A stretch of DNA of 64,000 nt from Gyrodactylus bullatarudis (taxonomy: Eukaryota; Platyhelminthes; Monogenea; Gyrodactylidea; Gyrodactylidae): the NCBI GenBank assembly GCA_012064415.1, contig SSNU01000310.1, positions 310,001-374,000 on the forward strand, given 5' to 3'. Below the pieces are notes generated by a model. That model saw nothing but the letters and a program-made list of their open reading frames with translations, was not told where the DNA came from and did no database searches. Below, in pieces: positions 61,930 to 64,000 of the stretch. The position numbers and the translations under genes are program-made. The stretch's first letter is position 1. Every line of letters begins with the position of its first letter.

Positions 61930-62973
61930 GTGAATAAAATTAGCACAATTAGTCTTCTGATTGATAAGCTGTTGGATAGACGTCCTCTCTTAGCTGATAT
62001 CTTTTTAGGTTGGTTAGAGATGAATAAGATGTCTGAAACTATCAATACTTTCACTGATGTTTACATCAGATATGTCGATGACACTTGTATTCTGATGAAA
62101 CCTAATGTATCAATAGATGATTTTTTCTTTAAGATGAACTCATTTCATCCGAATATTAAATTCACTATGGAAAGAGAATCTAATGGTATTTTGAGTTTTC
62201 TAGATGTAAAACTAACCAGAAAAGAAGATGGATCAATTTTAAGAAATATTTATAAGAAGAAGACTGATAACGGGAAGTATCTTCATTATGCTAGTTTCAG
62301 TCCTATATCTCATAAAATAGGCTTAGTAATTGGTCTAGGTAAGAGGATAAGAAGAATCGCGAGTCCTGAGGAATGGACAAATGAAATAGAGAATTCGAAG
62401 TCATGCTTGATGGAAAATGGTTATCCATCCAAATTTGTTGACAAATTCATCAATCAACCTATGGTTTTAGATGAGGAAGTTGAAACAGAAGAGGTGGATA
62501 AAATTACTATTTTCATGAAGCTTAACTTCAAAGGAGATGGTTTCAGTAATGATATAAGAAGAAGACTTAATAATCTCATCGATCAACATTATAATAATAT
62601 ACAATTTTCAATTGTATTTAAAACACAGAGATTGTTCAGTTTGATTCATAAGGATTTACTCAAGCCTGAAGAGAAAACTCTATTAGTTTATAAATTCCAA
62701 TGTGATTGTGGGGCTTCGTGCATAGGAAGAACCATTAGGAAATTGTCAACGAGATCTAATGATCGTATACACAAGGATACCGAGGTTACTAGACATATTA
62801 AACAAGAAAACCACTATGCTTCAATTTCAAATTTTTCCGTTTTATATAAAAACCCTGGAGATGACAGCATAGATGTGTGGGTAAAGGAGAAATTCTTTAT
62901 CAATCAACACAAACCTAATCTATGTGTTCAGAAAAACTATTCATATAATCTTCAACTACCTTGGCCGATGTGA
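61930..62973 (+). mobile_element. Penelope-like retroelement, 5'-truncated, with RT and GIY-YIG endonuclease
   Basis: An open frame of about 347 codons. It begins in the middle of the RT (LLADIFLGWLE corresponds to the LANIFLG-type segment), carries the catalytic YVDD box in RYVDDTCIL, then FLDVKLTR and the Penelope-typical thumb. The C-terminus is a GIY-YIG nuclease: LLVYKFQCDCGASCIGRTIR, with VYK and CIG in place of the usual Tyr-Ile-Gly, and a downstream Arg and Glu (KEKFFI). RT boxes 1-3 are missing. A 22-bp stretch at 61961-61982 recurs inverted at 63561-63582. The frame is intact from there to TGA, so decay is recent. Confidence 0.88.
61961..61982 (+). repeat. Left copy of a 22-bp inverted repeat bounding the Penelope-like element
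   Basis: TTGATAAGCTGTTGGATAGACG here is the exact reverse complement of 63561-63582. It lies directly before the point where RT homology begins (..PLLADIFLG). Confidence 0.85.
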
Positions 62974-63170
62974 GCTTTTTCACTTTTCTCTCCATTGTTG
63001 CTAATTATTGGAGAGTTTTGGTGTTTTTTCAGCTTGCATTTATTCCTATTTCTAAAACTTTTACTATTTCTTTCATATTTGTAAATTATTATCTTCATTC
63101 AATTATTTAACTCTTATCATTTTTAAAGTGATACCACTGATGATCCTTTAAGAAATACGTATTTGGTGTT

Positions 63171-63198
63171 AATATATCTTTTTCTTCAATTTTAATAT
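63171..63198 (+). repeat. 28-bp direct repeat, copy 1
   Basis: The 28 bases starting AATATATCTTTTTCTTC are found again without change at 63581-63608. This copy lies 198 bp after the element's stop codon. Confidence 0.85.
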
Positions 63199-63301
63199 AG
63201 GATTGGGATTAATTTTATGAAGTATCCTTACTCGTTTCATATTAATAAATTTAACTCATTATTGCATCATTAATAACTCTGTGGGGTGGTCTCAAGGTAT
63301 T

Positions 63302-63553
63302 TCATTCTAGATATGAAATTCTGATGCAAAATTTTACGCTGATCACGAATCTATACCTTTTCTTGATCATTTCTCTTCGAGGTAAACTCTCTCTCGGATC
63401 GCGTATCCATTTGTATGCGATTGAATATGACACTCCCATTGGATCAATGAATTGAGACCAATCTTCACACTTTTTGGTACAAATCAGTAAATCTTCTTCG
63501 TATATTCTTGCTGTACTGATTTCTTGGTATGCTGGAATGAATACGAAACCACA
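63302..63553 (-). pseudogene. Helix-turn-helix transposase-like fragment
   Basis: The minus-strand frame is open for 83 codons (stops at 63302 and 63554) with normal-looking protein text, including ARIYEEDLLICTKKC and MGVSYSIAYKWIRD, which has the spacing of a helix-turn-helix as in Tc1/mariner or IS630-like transposase N-termini. It is less AT-rich than its surroundings and is enclosed between the two 28-bp direct repeats. No catalytic domain is present in the window. Confidence 0.35.
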
Positions 63554-63560
63554 CTAAAAT

Positions 63561-63582
63561 CGTCTATCCAACAGCTTATCAA
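63561..63582 (-). repeat. Right copy of the 22-bp inverted repeat
   Basis: Exact reverse complement of 61961-61982. Its last two bases overlap the second 28-bp direct repeat. Confidence 0.85.
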
Positions 63583-63608
63583 TATATCTTTTTCTTCAAT
63601 TTTAATAT
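63581..63608 (+). repeat. 28-bp direct repeat, copy 2
   Basis: Identical to 63171-63198; the sequences diverge after TTTTAATAT. Confidence 0.85.
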
Positions 63609-64000
63609 GATTTTTAATGGATTTTCGGAAGTATTTGAAAATTTACGTGAATTATTTATACAGTAAAATCCTATATTGTACTATGTAGACATGAACTTTA
63701 AATACAGTGTCAATTTTGACACAAGTTTTAATAAATTATGATTTTCATCGAATCTGAAGAACAATGTTGAGAAATAAACGTCAAAAACAACAACGAATGT
63801 CATAATAAATGTGAGAGATTTGGTTTTATCAGAAATACATGCGTATTATGCGAAAAAGATATTACAGAAGTGAAATATGTTAATTAAAAATTAAAATAAA
63901 TGTTATCTTGTGAATGAAGATTACAGAAGAATATTGATCAAGAGCTATTTCATCTATAAATGGAAATTCCCAAGACAAATAGATCAAGAGATGAGTCATT
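63609..64000. other. Terminal intergenic stretch
   Basis: AT-rich; nothing recognised. Confidence 0.5.

Noticed and set aside
1..64000. CRISPR arrays, operons, bacterial ribosome-binding sites
   Set aside because: The window is clearly eukaryotic: spliceosomal introns, metazoan gene families, no polycistronic prokaryote-like layout and no regularly spaced direct repeats.

Overview
The window is nuclear DNA of an animal. It is strongly AT-rich and carries about 14 spliced or intact protein genes of typical metazoan families: ALG2, anoctamin-10, septin, MAGI, PLPP6, P5C reductase, chimaerin, coronin, a Shaw-like Kv channel and a rhodopsin-family GPCR. Its most telling trait is intron size. Reading frames and domain alignments force many introns of only 24-42 bp (24, 25, 26, 27, 27, 28, 30 and 31 bp among them), beside a second class of about 50-700 bp and one gene with introns of 1.2-3.7 kb. 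Ultrashort introns with an AT-rich, moderately compact genome and divergent protein sequences suggest a miniaturised, fast-evolving invertebrate. Mesozoan-grade spiralians (Orthonectida or Dicyemida) are my best guess. The voltage-gated K+ channel and the transmitter/peptide-type GPCR fit an orthonectid better, but this is inference, not proof.

Layout. 0-9.4 kb: 3' end of an unidentified coiled-coil gene, ALG2, a repeat-bearing spacer, a 7TM receptor, an unknown minus-strand gene, and ANO10 divergent from it. 9.4-12.3 kb: spacer with a degenerate non-LTR reverse transcriptase. 12.3-19.8 kb (minus): septin, then a MAGI-like multi-PDZ scaffold. 19.8-26 kb: spacer, a small single-pass membrane protein, an M3-family peptidase homologue that has lost its zinc site, and a PLPP6-like lipid phosphatase. 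27.3-41 kb (minus): one large gene for a DUF4140/DUF4139 protein. 41.6-48.1 kb (minus): an unknown helical protein, P5C reductase and chimaerin. 48.3-50.7 kb: coronin. 52.0-54.4 kb (minus): Shaw-like Kv channel. 54.4-64 kb: gene desert with two copies of a Penelope-like element, a possible 5S rRNA-like sequence and a transposase-like fragment.

Functionally, septin, MAGI, chimaerin and coronin form a loose set of cortical-cytoskeleton and junction proteins. The GPCR, Kv channel and anoctamin are membrane-signalling or transport proteins. ALG2, P5C reductase and PLPP6 are housekeeping. Three gene pairs are divergent with only 97-160 bp between start codons, so they probably share bidirectional promoters. 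Exon coordinates come from GT..AG (one GC..AG) sites that keep phase and match remembered family sequences. No transcript data were available.
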